From the NCBI GenBank assembly GCA_025925185.1, contig JAICLV010000008.1, positions 1 through 31,269 on the forward strand: a DNA stretch of 31,269 bases. Direction: 5' to 3'. Origin of the DNA: Acidothermaceae bacterium (lineage in GTDB: Bacteria; Actinomycetota; Actinomycetes; Acidothermales; Acidothermaceae). The notes under the pieces are model-generated. The model was not told where the DNA came from, made no database searches, and was given only the letters and a program-made list of their open reading frames with translations. Numbering within the stretch: position 1 is the stretch's first letter; every line of letters starts with the position of its first letter. A program made the translations under genes and the position numbers. This document shows positions 16,784 through 24,347 of the stretch, piece after piece.

Positions 16784-17989
16784 TCAGACCAGTTCGGCGG
16801 CCTGCGACGGCGCGGAGACTGCCAGGCCCGCGACCAGGCGCTGCCACAAGACGAGCAGCAGCAGCGCGAGCGCGAGGGCGAACGGCATCAGGGTCCACAC
16901 GCCTGCGCCTTGCGCGATCGCGCCTGACAGCCAGGAGAAGAACGACCCCCCGATGACCGACGCGCCGTTCATCACTCCGATGGCCGTCGCGACCAGCCGC
17001 TTGTCGGTGAGCCGCGGCGCCATCGCCATCGCGGTCGGGAACAGCGGTGCGTGGAAGAAGCCGAGCAGCACGAAGCCGACCGCCGCGATCGCCGAGATCG
17101 GCGACGCCCAGATCAGCAACGCGCTTAACGCGACGCCGACCAAGCAGCCGAAGGACGTCGCGGAAGACGACACGCCGACCCGCGACCCGAGAGGGCTAAT
17201 GACGAATCGGCCCACGGTCAGGCCGAGCCAGAAACCGCTGATCGTGTAACCGGCGAGCAGTTCGGCCTGGTTAAAATGCCCGACGAGGAAGCTGAAACCC
17301 CAGTTGCCGAGGCTGATCTCCAGACCGACGTAGCCGGCGAGGAACAGCGCACCGAACACCACGCCACGGCTGCGCAGCGAATCGAGCAGCAACCCCTTCG
17401 GGGGTTTAGCAGCTTGCGGCGCGCGCTTCGCCTCGGTGACCTGCCGGCTTACGACGAGAAACGCGGCGACCAGCACCGCGCTCGCGACGGCGAGCACGAT
17501 CCAGACGGCGGTCCAGCGCGTAGACCGCAACATCCAGGCGGCGAGCGCAGGGCCGATCAAGGCGCCGACACCGAAGAACCCATGCAACCGGTTGAGCAAG
17601 GTCGCCGGATTCGGCAGTTCGCTGAGGTAGGCGTTGAGCACCGACTCAAGAACGCCGATGCCGTAACCCACGACCACTTGGACGACGACAAGTGCCACGA
17701 ACGGTGGACGGGTCCCGGTATACACGGCGGCGAGGGTGAACGCGGCGCCGCCCACCGCGATCGCGTTCGCGATGCCGAGCCGGTGCACAAGACCGCCTAC
17801 GGTGGCGCCAGCGGCCATGAAGCCGGCCGAGAACGTGAAGAACGTCAGGCCGATGGTTGCCTTGTCGACCGCGTAATCGCTGATCTGCGCGGGGAGCAGG
17901 ACACCGCCGACGCCGGCGCTGACACCGACGAGCACGAACAACGCGTAGGCGGCGGCGACCGACGGCCGATAGCCTCGATCGACCGACAC
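16784..17989 (-). CDS. Major facilitator superfamily transporter
   Basis: A 401-residue polytopic membrane protein with about twelve hydrophobic helices and a basic central loop after helix six (near 180-200, KRAPQAAKPPKG). Features include NRLHGFFGVGALIGPALAAWML in helix 5, typical of the FucP/sugar-type branch of MFS, and GVMNGASVIGGSFFSWLSGAIA in the C-terminal half. Substrate is unknown. The GTG at 17989 is preferred because GGGAG lies eight bases upstream. A GTG two codons earlier (17995) is only two bases from that site. It ends 21 bases before the alpha/beta hydrolase. Export of a small molecule or sugar uptake are both possible. Confidence 0.9.
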   Translation of the reverse strand: MSVDRGYRPSVAAAYALFVLVGVSAGVGGVLLPAQISDYAVDKATIGLTFFTFSAGFMAAGATVGGLVHRLGIANAIAVGGAAFTLAAVYTGTRPPFVALVVVQVVVGYGIGVLESVLNAYLSELPNPATLLNRLHGFFGVGALIGPALAAWMLRSTRWTAVWIVLAVASAVLVAAFLVVSRQVTEAKRAPQAAKPPKGLLLDSLRSRGVVFGALFLAGYVGLEISLGNWGFSFLVGHFNQAELLAGYTISGFWLGLTVGRFVISPLGSRVGVSSSATSFGCLVGVALSALLIWASPISAIAAVGFVLLGFFHAPLFPTAMAMAPRLTDKRLVATAIGVMNGASVIGGSFFSWLSGAIAQGAGVWTLMPFALALALLLLVLWQRLVAGLAVSAPSQAAELV

Positions 17990-18076
17990 GCGCACTTCTC
18001 CCTAACCTTGCTTGCCGCACGCAGCGTAACGGCGAGCAGACGGGGCCGCAACGAGGTTGGGATCTAGCGGGTAGCG

Positions 18077-18955
18077 CTACGAATCTGCGCTCGCGCGGAC
18101 CTCGATCTCGCCATCGACGACACGAACCTCGTACGTCGGTTGTGGCGTGCTCGCCGGTCCGCGAACGATGCTCCCGTCGGCCAACCTGAAGGTGCTGCCA
18201 TGCCATGGGCAGGTCACGCAACCGTCGTCGACCGTGCCTTCGTCGAGCGGCCCGCCCATGTGCGTGCAGGTGTTGGCGAGCGCGTGGACGCGACCGTTCT
18301 TGCGGCAAAGCATGATCGACGCCGCGCCTGCGGTGGCCTTGAGCGGAACGCCGTCGGCGAGGTCGGCGTCGGCCGCTACCCGAGTCCAGTCGGTCGGGCG
18401 GTCTTCGAACGCCGTGCGGTTGACGTTGACGCCTTTCACGAACGACAAATAGCCGCCGAGGTAACCGCCGGTCGCGAGGACTCCGAGTCCGGCGAAGCCG
18501 AGTGCGCGACCGACCCCGCGTCGTCCGCGCATTCTCGTCGCTAGTGAGGCGGCGTACAGCAGCAACGCCGCGGTGTTCGAACTCGCGTGCACCAACCCCA
18601 CCCGGGTGTCCGGGCCGTAAGTGTCGGACCAGTCGTTGAGCCCCGACAGCGCGGTCGGCACCGCCGCTGCGATTCCAGCGCCGACGAGCAGGTCGGCGGC
18701 CGGCTGCCCGCGACGCCCGCCCACGGCGTCGAGCGCCGCGGCCGCGCTCCACATGCCGATGGGCAGGTCGGTGAGCATCGGATGCAGCGGGTGGCCGAGG
18801 TTCGTTCCGCTGAGCATGTTGCGCACGGCACGGGGTTTGACACATCGTGATACGAGTTGCTGCAGCGGCTTCGCCACCTTGTCGAGCGCTTCTAGTCGTT
18901 CGAGCCGTTTGACGAGGCGCACAACCTGCGATGTCACCGTCATTGAACTTGCCAT
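18077..18955 (-). CDS. DUF2231 membrane protein with C-terminal Rieske [2Fe-2S] domain
   Basis: A 292-residue redox protein. Residues 50-175 make a DUF2231-type membrane region opening with GHPLHPMLTDLPIGMW and containing about four hydrophobic helices. Residues 187-288 form a Rieske domain with both cluster motifs intact: Cys230-Thr-His232 (CTHMGGPL) and Cys249-Pro-Trp-His252 (CPWHGSTF). It probably passes electrons at the membrane; the partner is unknown. The ATG at 18955 is chosen because GGAG lies six bases upstream; a TTG four codons earlier is less likely. The gene is transcribed divergently from the AhpD-like gene across 187 bases. DUF2231-Rieske fusions are recognised in actinobacteria but poorly characterised. 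Confidence 0.92.
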   Translation of the reverse strand: MASSMTVTSQVVRLVKRLERLEALDKVAKPLQQLVSRCVKPRAVRNMLSGTNLGHPLHPMLTDLPIGMWSAAAALDAVGGRRGQPAADLLVGAGIAAAVPTALSGLNDWSDTYGPDTRVGLVHASSNTAALLLYAASLATRMRGRRGVGRALGFAGLGVLATGGYLGGYLSFVKGVNVNRTAFEDRPTDWTRVAADADLADGVPLKATAGAASIMLCRKNGRVHALANTCTHMGGPLDEGTVDDGCVTCPWHGSTFRLADGSIVRGPASTPQPTYEVRVVDGEIEVRASADS

Positions 18956-19142
18956 GACGCTCTCCAAACGTGGCGTCGCTGAAACGGGAGTTCTCGCGAG
19001 TCCCGCGGCGCACCTACCCCGTCGCGGTCGCTCTTACGCGCGCCGTCCCCCCGTGATAGGTGTTAAAGGTCGACGCCTGACGAGGCCTGGCATGGCGAGG
19101 GACACACGACAACGGGCCGGACGCGACAGAGAGAGGCACGGC

Positions 19143-19502
19143 ATGAGTGAGTCCGTCTACTACCCGACAACACCGCAGATCGCCAAGCGCCGCAAGGAGC
19201 TCGCGCCGGCTGTCCAAGAGGCGTTCGAGAATTTCAGCCACACGGTGTTCGCCGACGGGGCGCTGCCGGAGAAGACGAAGCAGTTGATCGCCGTCGCCGT
19301 GGCGCACGTGACCCAGTGCCCTTACTGCATTCAGGGCCACACCAAGTTGGCCCGGCGCAAGGGCAACAGCGAAGAAGAGATCATGGAGGCGATCTGGGTC
19401 GCCGCGGAGATGCGCGCGGGCGGCGCCTACGCTCACTCGACGCTGGCGCTACACGCGATGGCCGAGCTCACAGACGCGCATCGGGCGAGCACCGATGCCT
19501 GA
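19143..19502 (+). CDS. AhpD-like carboxymuconolactone decarboxylase family protein
   Basis: A 119-residue protein of the CMD/AhpD fold. The redox motif Cys59-Pro-Tyr-Cys62 followed by His66 (TQCPYCIQGH) is intact, the signature of alkylhydroperoxidase AhpD-like proteins that reduce peroxides through a dithiol. The ATG at 19143 has GAGAGG six bases upstream. The stop overlaps the PPOX-family gene start by 8 bases, so the pair is probably coupled. It faces the Rieske gene divergently, making a small redox-themed cluster. True AhpD pairs with AhpC, which is absent here, so peroxidase function is inferred from the motif only. Confidence 0.92.
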   Translation: MSESVYYPTTPQIAKRRKELAPAVQEAFENFSHTVFADGALPEKTKQLIAVAVAHVTQCPYCIQGHTKLARRKGNSEEEIMEAIWVAAEMRAGGAYAHSTLALHAMAELTDAHRASTDA

Positions 19503-19902
19503 CGACGTGTCCGCGGTCCCCGACTCCTACCGCGATCTGCTCGGCGCCGACGTCGCGACCTTCGCGACCGTCGGGCCAGACGGCCGCCCGCAGGTCTCCG
19601 CAGTGTGGTTTCTCGCCGAGGGCGACACGGTGCGCATCTCGCTGCACACGTCACGGCAGAAGACCAAGAACCTGAGGCGCAACCCGGCGTGCTCGGTGAT
19701 GTTGCTCGACCTCGCGAATCCGTACCGCTACCTCGAGATTCGGGGCGACGCCGAGGTGATGCCGGACGACGATTACGCGTTCGCCGACAAGGTCGGCGCG
19801 AAGTACAAGGCCGACCTGCGGGCGATGGACGGCGGTCAGCGGTCGCGCGTCGTCGTGACCGTGCGGCCAACCCGGGTCAACGCCGTCGACATGAGCGCTT
19901 AG
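19495..19902 (+). CDS. PPOX-class split-barrel flavin/F420-dependent oxidoreductase
   Basis: A 135-residue protein of the pyridoxamine-5'-phosphate-oxidase-like split-barrel fold. Visible features are FATVGPDGRPQVSAVWF near the N-terminus, VRISLHTSRQKTKNLRRNPACSVML (the cofactor phosphate-binding strand and helix) and the ending VVVTVRPTRVNAVDMS. Size and order resemble the actinobacterial F420-binding Rv1155 group more than true PdxH, which is longer. Whether it binds FMN or F420 cannot be settled by eye. The ATG at 19495 overlaps the AhpD-like stop by 8 bases. Its TAG stop shares bases with the TAA of the convergent gene. Confidence 0.88.
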   Translation: MPDDVSAVPDSYRDLLGADVATFATVGPDGRPQVSAVWFLAEGDTVRISLHTSRQKTKNLRRNPACSVMLLDLANPYRYLEIRGDAEVMPDDDYAFADKVGAKYKADLRAMDGGQRSRVVVTVRPTRVNAVDMSA

Positions 19903-20282
19903 AGGCCGCCGAGCTCGAACCTGGAAAGCTCACCGTGCGGCACGGCCAGCAGCACGGGCCCCCCGTCGTCCGCCGAATGCGTTGAGATGACGACGAAGCC
20001 CGACCGTGCGCCGGGACCGTGGCCGTGCCACCAGGGATCGTCGTCGAGTCGAAGGCGAAACGCCTCCCCATCGTCAAGCCTGACCCGCATGACGTCGCCT
20101 TCGCGCAGCGGGTCGATCCATGCCCGCCGGTAGCGCCATCGGCTGCGTGCGACATCGCTGTCGTGCGGCTGGCGTACGCCGCATCTGAAGGTGTCCGGGC
20201 GCGGCGTGACGCGCTCGAGCCATCTCGCGACGAGGCTGCCAGACGCGGGTTTTCTGACGCTTCGTGGGAGCCCGCTGACCAT
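19899..20282 (-). CDS. Hypothetical protein, 127 residues
   Basis: I do not recognise a family. The C-terminal half reads like real protein: LREGDVMRVRLDDGEAFRLRLDDD followed by PWWHGHGPGARSGFVVIST and a hydrophobic strand LLAVPHGELSRFEL. This suggests a small beta-rich domain. The N-terminal third is Arg-rich and may be partly untranslated. The ATG at 20282 is supported by a TAGGGT hexamer six bases upstream, as for other probable leaderless genes here; later GTG starts are possible. It lies 43 bases after the tetR stop on the same strand, and its stop overlaps that of the convergent PPOX-family gene by four bases. No signal peptide or membrane helix is evident. Confidence 0.6.
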   Translation of the reverse strand: MVSGLPRSVRKPASGSLVARWLERVTPRPDTFRCGVRQPHDSDVARSRWRYRRAWIDPLREGDVMRVRLDDGEAFRLRLDDDPWWHGHGPGARSGFVVISTHSADDGGPVLLAVPHGELSRFELGGL

Positions 20283-20288
20283 CCGGAA

Positions 20289-20294
20289 ACCCTA
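20289..20294 (-). promoter_or_regulatory. Candidate -10 element for the 127-residue gene
   Basis: Minus-strand TAGGGT, then TTCCGG, then ATG: the TANNNT plus six-base arrangement of a leaderless mRNA. A weak TTCCAG lies 17 bases upstream. It supports the ATG at 20282 as the start. Confidence 0.4.
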
Positions 20295-20325
20295 CTCAAC
20301 GCCGCCGGTCGCTGGAACGCGTGCG

Positions 20326-20919
20326 TCAGGTCGCGCGCAGGCCGGCGAGGAGCAGGCGGACCATTCGCCGGGCGTCGTAGTGCGGGTCGCGTTCGACACC
20401 CGCGCACAGGTTGCCGACGGCGTGCAAAAACATGAGCGCGTCAGTGCCCTCGCGGGTCTCGCCCGCCTTGGCCGCGGCGTCGAGCAGGTGCGCGCAGACG
20501 GGCACCAGTCGGTCGATGAAGTACGCGTGCAAGTTCTGGAACCGCGCGTTGTCAGACCGCAGCGCCGCCGCCAGGCCGTGCTTGGTGGTGAGGAAGTCGA
20601 CGAACATCTCGACCCACTTGGTCAGCGCCGCGTATGGCGATTTTTCCTTAGCCAGTAGGGCTGGACCGGCTTCGGCGCACGCGTCGACCTGATGCTGGTA
20701 GACCGCGATGATCAGATCTGCCCGGCTCGGGAAGTGCCGGTAAATCGTCCCCATCCCGACGCCCGCCTTGGCCGCGATGTCGCGGACGGGCGCGTCGACG
20801 CCGGACGCGACGAACACGGCGGCCGCCGCGTCGAGCAAGGTCTGCTCGTTACGCCGCGCGTCGGACCGCTTGGGAGCGCGGGGCTTCGCCGCCGGCGCGC
20901 CCCGCTGCTGCGCCACCAC
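20326..20919 (-). CDS. TetR-family transcriptional repressor
   Basis: A 197-residue regulator. A basic N-terminal tail (KPRAPKRSDARRNEQTLLDAA) leads into the TetR DNA-binding domain: AAAAVFVASGVDAPVRDIAAKAGVGMGTIYRHFPSRADLI, with the helix-turn-helix at about 45-66. The rest is a helical ligand-binding and dimer domain. The start is placed at the first of two GTG codons (20919), which has GGGAGG eight bases upstream and gives normal family length. A much longer frame upstream would run through the operator region and into the divergent gene. Two inverted repeats of the same design lie in the 100-base gap to the divergent alpha/beta hydrolase, which is the probable target along with tetR itself. 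The inducer is unknown. Confidence 0.93.
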   Translation of the reverse strand: MVAQQRGAPAAKPRAPKRSDARRNEQTLLDAAAAVFVASGVDAPVRDIAAKAGVGMGTIYRHFPSRADLIIAVYQHQVDACAEAGPALLAKEKSPYAALTKWVEMFVDFLTTKHGLAAALRSDNARFQNLHAYFIDRLVPVCAHLLDAAAKAGETREGTDALMFLHAVGNLCAGVERDPHYDARRMVRLLLAGLRAT

Positions 20920-20941
20920 CTCACCGCCCTCCCGCGTTTGC

Positions 20942-20970
20942 TTGCAAAACGGAGCAGCGCTCCGTATGGT
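20942..20970 (+). promoter_or_regulatory. Promoter of the alpha/beta hydrolase gene
   Basis: TTGCAA (20942-20947) and TATGGT (20965-20970) are separated by exactly 17 bases, a good sigma-70-type arrangement. Inverted repeat 1 occupies the spacer and repeat 2 covers the expected start of transcription near 20977, an arrangement suited to repression by the adjacent TetR protein. Confidence 0.7.
20949..20965. promoter_or_regulatory. TetR operator 1 (perfect 7-3-7 inverted repeat)
   Basis: ACGGAGC-AGC-GCTCCGT is a perfect inverted repeat. It sits between the -35 and -10 hexamers of the hydrolase promoter. Its centre is 25 bases from that of operator 2. Confidence 0.8.
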
Positions 20971-20973
20971 GAA

Positions 20974-20990
20974 GCGGAGCGATGTTCCGC
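20974..20990. promoter_or_regulatory. TetR operator 2 (imperfect 7-3-7 inverted repeat)
   Basis: GCGGAGC-GAT-GTTCCGC has the same arm and spacer lengths as operator 1 with one mismatched pair. Together they give RCGGAGC-N3-GYTCCGY. The site overlaps the predicted transcription start of the hydrolase gene and lies just downstream of a TATGAT hexamer that could drive tetR. Confidence 0.75.
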
Positions 20991-20995
20991 CAACC

Positions 20996-21001
20996 ATCAT
21001 A
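20996..21001 (-). promoter_or_regulatory. Candidate -10 element for tetR
   Basis: Minus-strand TATGAT is close to the TATAAT consensus. The predicted start near 20989 would place both inverted repeats in the early transcribed region of tetR, consistent with self-repression. The -35 region is weak. Confidence 0.45.
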
Positions 21002-21019
21002 CGAGGATCGAAGACTGAG

Positions 21020-21940
21020 ATGACCGCGTCAACCCTCCCTTTGCCTGTCCCAACCGTGTCCATGCGACCCGTTGTCTTGCCCGCGCCGACGCGTGGCGAC
21101 GACCTACGCGTGCGAGTTTCAGCGCCGGCGGGCGGCGCCGACCTGCCGGTGATCGTCTTCTCGCACGGGTTCGGCGGGTCCATGGACGGCTACGCGCCGC
21201 TGGTCGACTTCTGGACGGCGCACGGGTTCGCCGTCATCCAGCCGACGCATCTCGACTCGCGCACGTTGAACCTGCCGCCCGACGACCCGCGCACGCCACA
21301 GATCTGGCTGCACCGCGTCGAGGACTTGCGCCGGGTGCTCGACGGGCTCGACGTGATCGAGTCGGCCGTGCCGGGCCTGGGCGGGCGGCTCGACAAGGAG
21401 CGCGTCGCCGTCGCGGGGCATTCGTGGGGCGCGCAGTCGGCGAGCATGTTGCTTGGCGCGCGGGTGCTCGACCCTGACGGACATCCGGGCGCCGACCTGT
21501 CAGATCCCCGGGTCAAGGCCGGCGTGCTGCTCGCCCTGACTGGCACCGGCGACGACCTCACGCCGTTCGCCGCGGAACACTTTCCCTTTATGAAGCCGAG
21601 TTTCGCCGAGATGACGACGGCCGCGCTGATTGTGGCAGGCGACCACGACCAGTCTTTCCTGTCGACGCGCGGGCCTGACTGGTTCACCGACCCCTACTTT
21701 TTCAGCCCTGGAAGCAAAAGCTTGCTGACGCTCTTCGGGGCGGAGCACTCGCTCGGCGGCATCACCGGCCACCACGTCACCGAGACGACGGACGAGAGCC
21801 CTGAGCGGGTGGCCGTACTGCAACGGCTCAGCGTCGCGTACTTGCGCAGCGCTGTGCACTCGGACGACGCGAACTGGGTGAGTGCGCAGGCGGAGTTGGC
21901 GGCGTCGGTCGATCCGCTTGGCCGGATCGAGTCGAAATAA
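21020..21940 (+). CDS. Alpha/beta hydrolase (chlorophyllase/dienelactone-hydrolase-like), TetR-controlled
   Basis: A 306-residue hydrolase. Oxyanion segment VIVFSHGFGGSMDGYAPL (44-62), AVIQPTHLDSR, nucleophile elbow VAGHSWGAQSA with Ser135, an acid candidate in VAGDHDQSF (208 or 210) and a late His in LFGAEHSLGG. The fold resembles the chlorophyllase/platelet-activating-factor-acetylhydrolase-like group; substrate is not known. There is no obvious signal peptide. The ATG at 21020 is the first start after the operators. The gene is divergent from tetR and probably induced when the repressor binds a ligand, perhaps a substrate ester, which is inference. The stop is followed by 184 bases with no gene. 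Confidence 0.9.
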   Translation: MTASTLPLPVPTVSMRPVVLPAPTRGDDLRVRVSAPAGGADLPVIVFSHGFGGSMDGYAPLVDFWTAHGFAVIQPTHLDSRTLNLPPDDPRTPQIWLHRVEDLRRVLDGLDVIESAVPGLGGRLDKERVAVAGHSWGAQSASMLLGARVLDPDGHPGADLSDPRVKAGVLLALTGTGDDLTPFAAEHFPFMKPSFAEMTTAALIVAGDHDQSFLSTRGPDWFTDPYFFSPGSKSLLTLFGAEHSLGGITGHHVTETTDESPERVAVLQRLSVAYLRSAVHSDDANWVSAQAELAASVDPLGRIESK

Positions 21941-22124
21941 CTTCGCTCCGGACGTAGGGGCGCGCCCTTGAAGATTTTGCCGACGGCGACGCGATTGGAT
22001 TGCCTAACCCGCCGCCACACCCAGCCGATGAGGCATGCGCGGCTTGCACCCGCGTCTCGCATGGCTCGTGATGGCTGCCAGATCTTCAATCGATGGGCTT
22101 TCAATGGATTTCGGTAAGGGTGTC

Positions 22125-24017
22125 ATGGGTCATATCTCCGGACTGCGGTGGGTTGGCTGCGGCGGACTCGTCGTGGCGTTGGTGGCAGCCGTCTCGATCG
22201 GCGGTGTGCCTGCCGCGGCTGCGTCGACGTACTCGTTGTTAGCCACGGTGAGCGCAGGTGCCGAGGCCTACATGGTGGCGGTAGACCCAACAACGAACAC
22301 CGCCTACGTGACCAATCCCGGGGCTAATCAAGTGACCGTCATCGACGGCGCGACGTTCACGGCCACTGCCACGGTCGCCGTCGGCGGCGGCCCGCAAGGC
22401 GTGGCTGTCAATCCGCGTAACCATCGGGTCTACGTCACCAACGGGAACGACAACACCGTGTCGGTCATCGACGAGGCGACGAACTCGGTGATCGCGACAG
22501 TGCCAGTGGGCGACACCCCCTTCGCGCTGTCGGTCAACCCGGTGACGAACACCGTCTACGTGGCGAACCTCAACGGCGGCACCGTGTCAGTGATCGACAG
22601 CGCGACGAACACGGTCAGCGCCACCGTGAGCGTGGGCACAACCGCGGTGGGGATCGCGGTCAATCCGGCGACCAACACCGTCTACGTGGCCGACCAGTTC
22701 AACTCGGTTGTGGCGGTGGTCGACGGAGGGTCGAACACCGTCACGACGACGATCCCCGTTCCTGGATTCACCGCGGCGATGGCGGTCAACCCAGCCACCA
22801 ACACTGTCTACGTGAACAACTACGCGGGCGCGGGCTCCATCGTCGTCATCGACGGGGCGACCAACTCGGTGAGCACGTCGATACTCGCCGGCAGCGTCAC
22901 CTGGGGACTGGCGGTCGACCCGGCGACGAACATCATCTATAAGACGAATTCGTTCGATGACACGGTGACTGCGATCGACGGGGAAACCAACACGGTTGTG
23001 ACGACGCTGCCGGTCGGCGATTCGCCAATTGGGGTGGCTGTCAACACCGTCAAGCACACCGTCTATGTCGCCAATGAGGGCGATGACACGGTGTCGGTGA
23101 TCCAGGGAGCCCTGCCACCGGCGGTGGCGACAAGCCGACCCGCGCCGGTCGTGACTCGGGCAGGCGGAGCCGACCGGTACACCACCGCCGTCGCGATGTC
23201 GCAGGCGGCCTTTCCAGACAAGAGCGCGGGCGCGGTCGTGCTCGCCTCGGGCTTGAGCTACCCCGACGCACTCGTGGGAGTGCCGCTGGCCAGCGGCAAG
23301 AACGCGCCGATACTGCTGGCGGCTGGTGCGACGCTGCCTGACGTCACCCGCGTCGAATTGACGCGCGTATTACCCGCGGGCCGCACGGTGTATCTGCTGG
23401 GCGGGGCGGCCGCGATCCCGGCGTCCGTCGCGAAGCAACTGACCTCGCTCGGCTACACGGTCACGCGAATCGCTGGCGAGGACCGGTATCGCACCGCCGT
23501 CGCGGTCGCCGACACGTTGGGCGACCCGACCACCGCGCTTCTCGCGTCCGGCACCAGCTTCCCCGACGCGCTCGTCGCCGGCCCGGCGGCTGCGCACATC
23601 GGTGGTGTGGTGCTACTGACCGACGGCGACACGATGTCCGCTGCGACGTCCGCTTACCTTGCGTCGCATCAGGGCACCGTCTTCGCGGTTGGCGGCCCAG
23701 CGGCGGCCGCCAGTCAAGACGCGACGAAGGTTGTCGGCATCGACCGGTACGAGACCGCCGCGGAGACCGCGAAGCAGTTCTTCGTCAACCCGACGGCAGT
23801 TTCCATCGCGAACGGATCGACGTTTGCTGACGCGCTTCGCGGCGGAGCGTCGCTGGATGGTCCGTTGCTGTTAACGACGTCGCCTGGTCTAGCGACCCCG
23901 GCATCGGCATACCTAGCCTCAGTACGGTCGTCGCTGTCGAACGTGACGGTTGTTGGCGGGACTGCGGCACTTGCGGACTCGACCATGAGCGCGGCCGAGA
24001 ACGCGCTCGGCCAGTAA
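22125..24017 (+). CDS. Secreted protein: seven-repeat YVTN beta-propeller plus three cell-wall-binding repeats (PF04122)
   Basis: A 630-residue exported protein. Residues 1-34 form a signal peptide (hydrophobic core GCGGLVVALVAAVSIGGV, cut after AAA). Residues 35-330 are seven tandem repeats of about 42 residues, each with (A/S)VNPxTNTVYVxN and VSVIDxATN, enough for a closed seven-bladed propeller of the YVTN/surface-layer type. Residues 343-630 hold three cell-wall-binding repeat 2 units (GGADRYTTA, GEDRYRTA, GIDRYETA with LASG..(Y/F)PDALV and LLGG/AVGG motifs). The order is the reverse of the protein at 1291-3600, where the binding repeats come first. The ATG at 22125 begins the signal peptide and has AAGGG upstream; a GTG- or ATG-led extension of 30 residues has no such logic. 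It probably decorates the cell surface and may bind protein or polysaccharide. Confidence 0.92.
   Translation: MGHISGLRWVGCGGLVVALVAAVSIGGVPAAAASTYSLLATVSAGAEAYMVAVDPTTNTAYVTNPGANQVTVIDGATFTATATVAVGGGPQGVAVNPRNHRVYVTNGNDNTVSVIDEATNSVIATVPVGDTPFALSVNPVTNTVYVANLNGGTVSVIDSATNTVSATVSVGTTAVGIAVNPATNTVYVADQFNSVVAVVDGGSNTVTTTIPVPGFTAAMAVNPATNTVYVNNYAGAGSIVVIDGATNSVSTSILAGSVTWGLAVDPATNIIYKTNSFDDTVTAIDGETNTVVTTLPVGDSPIGVAVNTVKHTVYVANEGDDTVSVIQGALPPAVATSRPAPVVTRAGGADRYTTAVAMSQAAFPDKSAGAVVLASGLSYPDALVGVPLASGKNAPILLAAGATLPDVTRVELTRVLPAGRTVYLLGGAAAIPASVAKQLTSLGYTVTRIAGEDRYRTAVAVADTLGDPTTALLASGTSFPDALVAGPAAAHIGGVVLLTDGDTMSAATSAYLASHQGTVFAVGGPAAAASQDATKVVGIDRYETAAETAKQFFVNPTAVSIANGSTFADALRGGASLDGPLLLTTSPGLATPASAYLASVRSSLSNVTVVGGTAALADSTMSAAENALGQ
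22225..23110 (+). repeat. Seven tandem ~126-bp coding repeats (propeller blades)
   Basis: The DNA repeats with a period near 126 bases, each unit containing a variant of 'aacaccgtctacgtg' followed about 35 bases later by 'gtg(t)cggt(g)atcgac'. Units two to five are closest in sequence. The repeats encode the seven propeller blades of the surface protein and could recombine to change blade number. Confidence 0.75.
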
Positions 24018-24347
24018 GCCGACAATAGGCAAATGGCGCTTCAGCCGATACGCAAGGAACTAAGTAAGCAAGCAAGTGCGTGCGTGGGGTCTTAGCTAAA
24101 TAGTTCTGGCGTTGGCACCGCTAGCGAATCCCTGCTGGCTAAGGAAAACGCCGTCGAACCGTTGAGACTGGAACCCTAAGCTCCATTGAGTTGCACACGC
24201 CGACCTTGATCGTTACACACCCATCTCCGCCGCCAAGATCGGGTGCCGCGAGAGCCCCTGAACGGCTCGGACGGCGAGATGCGGTAGAACTTCCGCCGAC
24301 CCGCTATTCATGCCCGTCGGGGTCACGACGACAGGATCGGAGCGACG
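24018..24347. other. Gene-free spacer between the YVTN protein and the GNAT gene
   Basis: This 330-base stretch has no supported gene. The first 170 bases are visibly poorer in G+C than the surroundings, with short repeats (AAGTAAGCAAGCAAGTGCGTGCGTG near 24060-24086, quoted here in part as AAGTAAGCAAGCAAG). I see no convincing terminator, promoter or riboswitch core. A short open frame near 24191 merely runs out of phase into the GNAT gene. Confidence 0.5.

Noticed and set aside
21941..22124. Cyclic-dinucleotide riboswitch before the YVTN surface protein
   Set aside because: I looked for GEMM (c-di-GMP) and ydaO (c-di-AMP) core sequences and found neither; only a GGGCGCGCCC palindrome without a loop.
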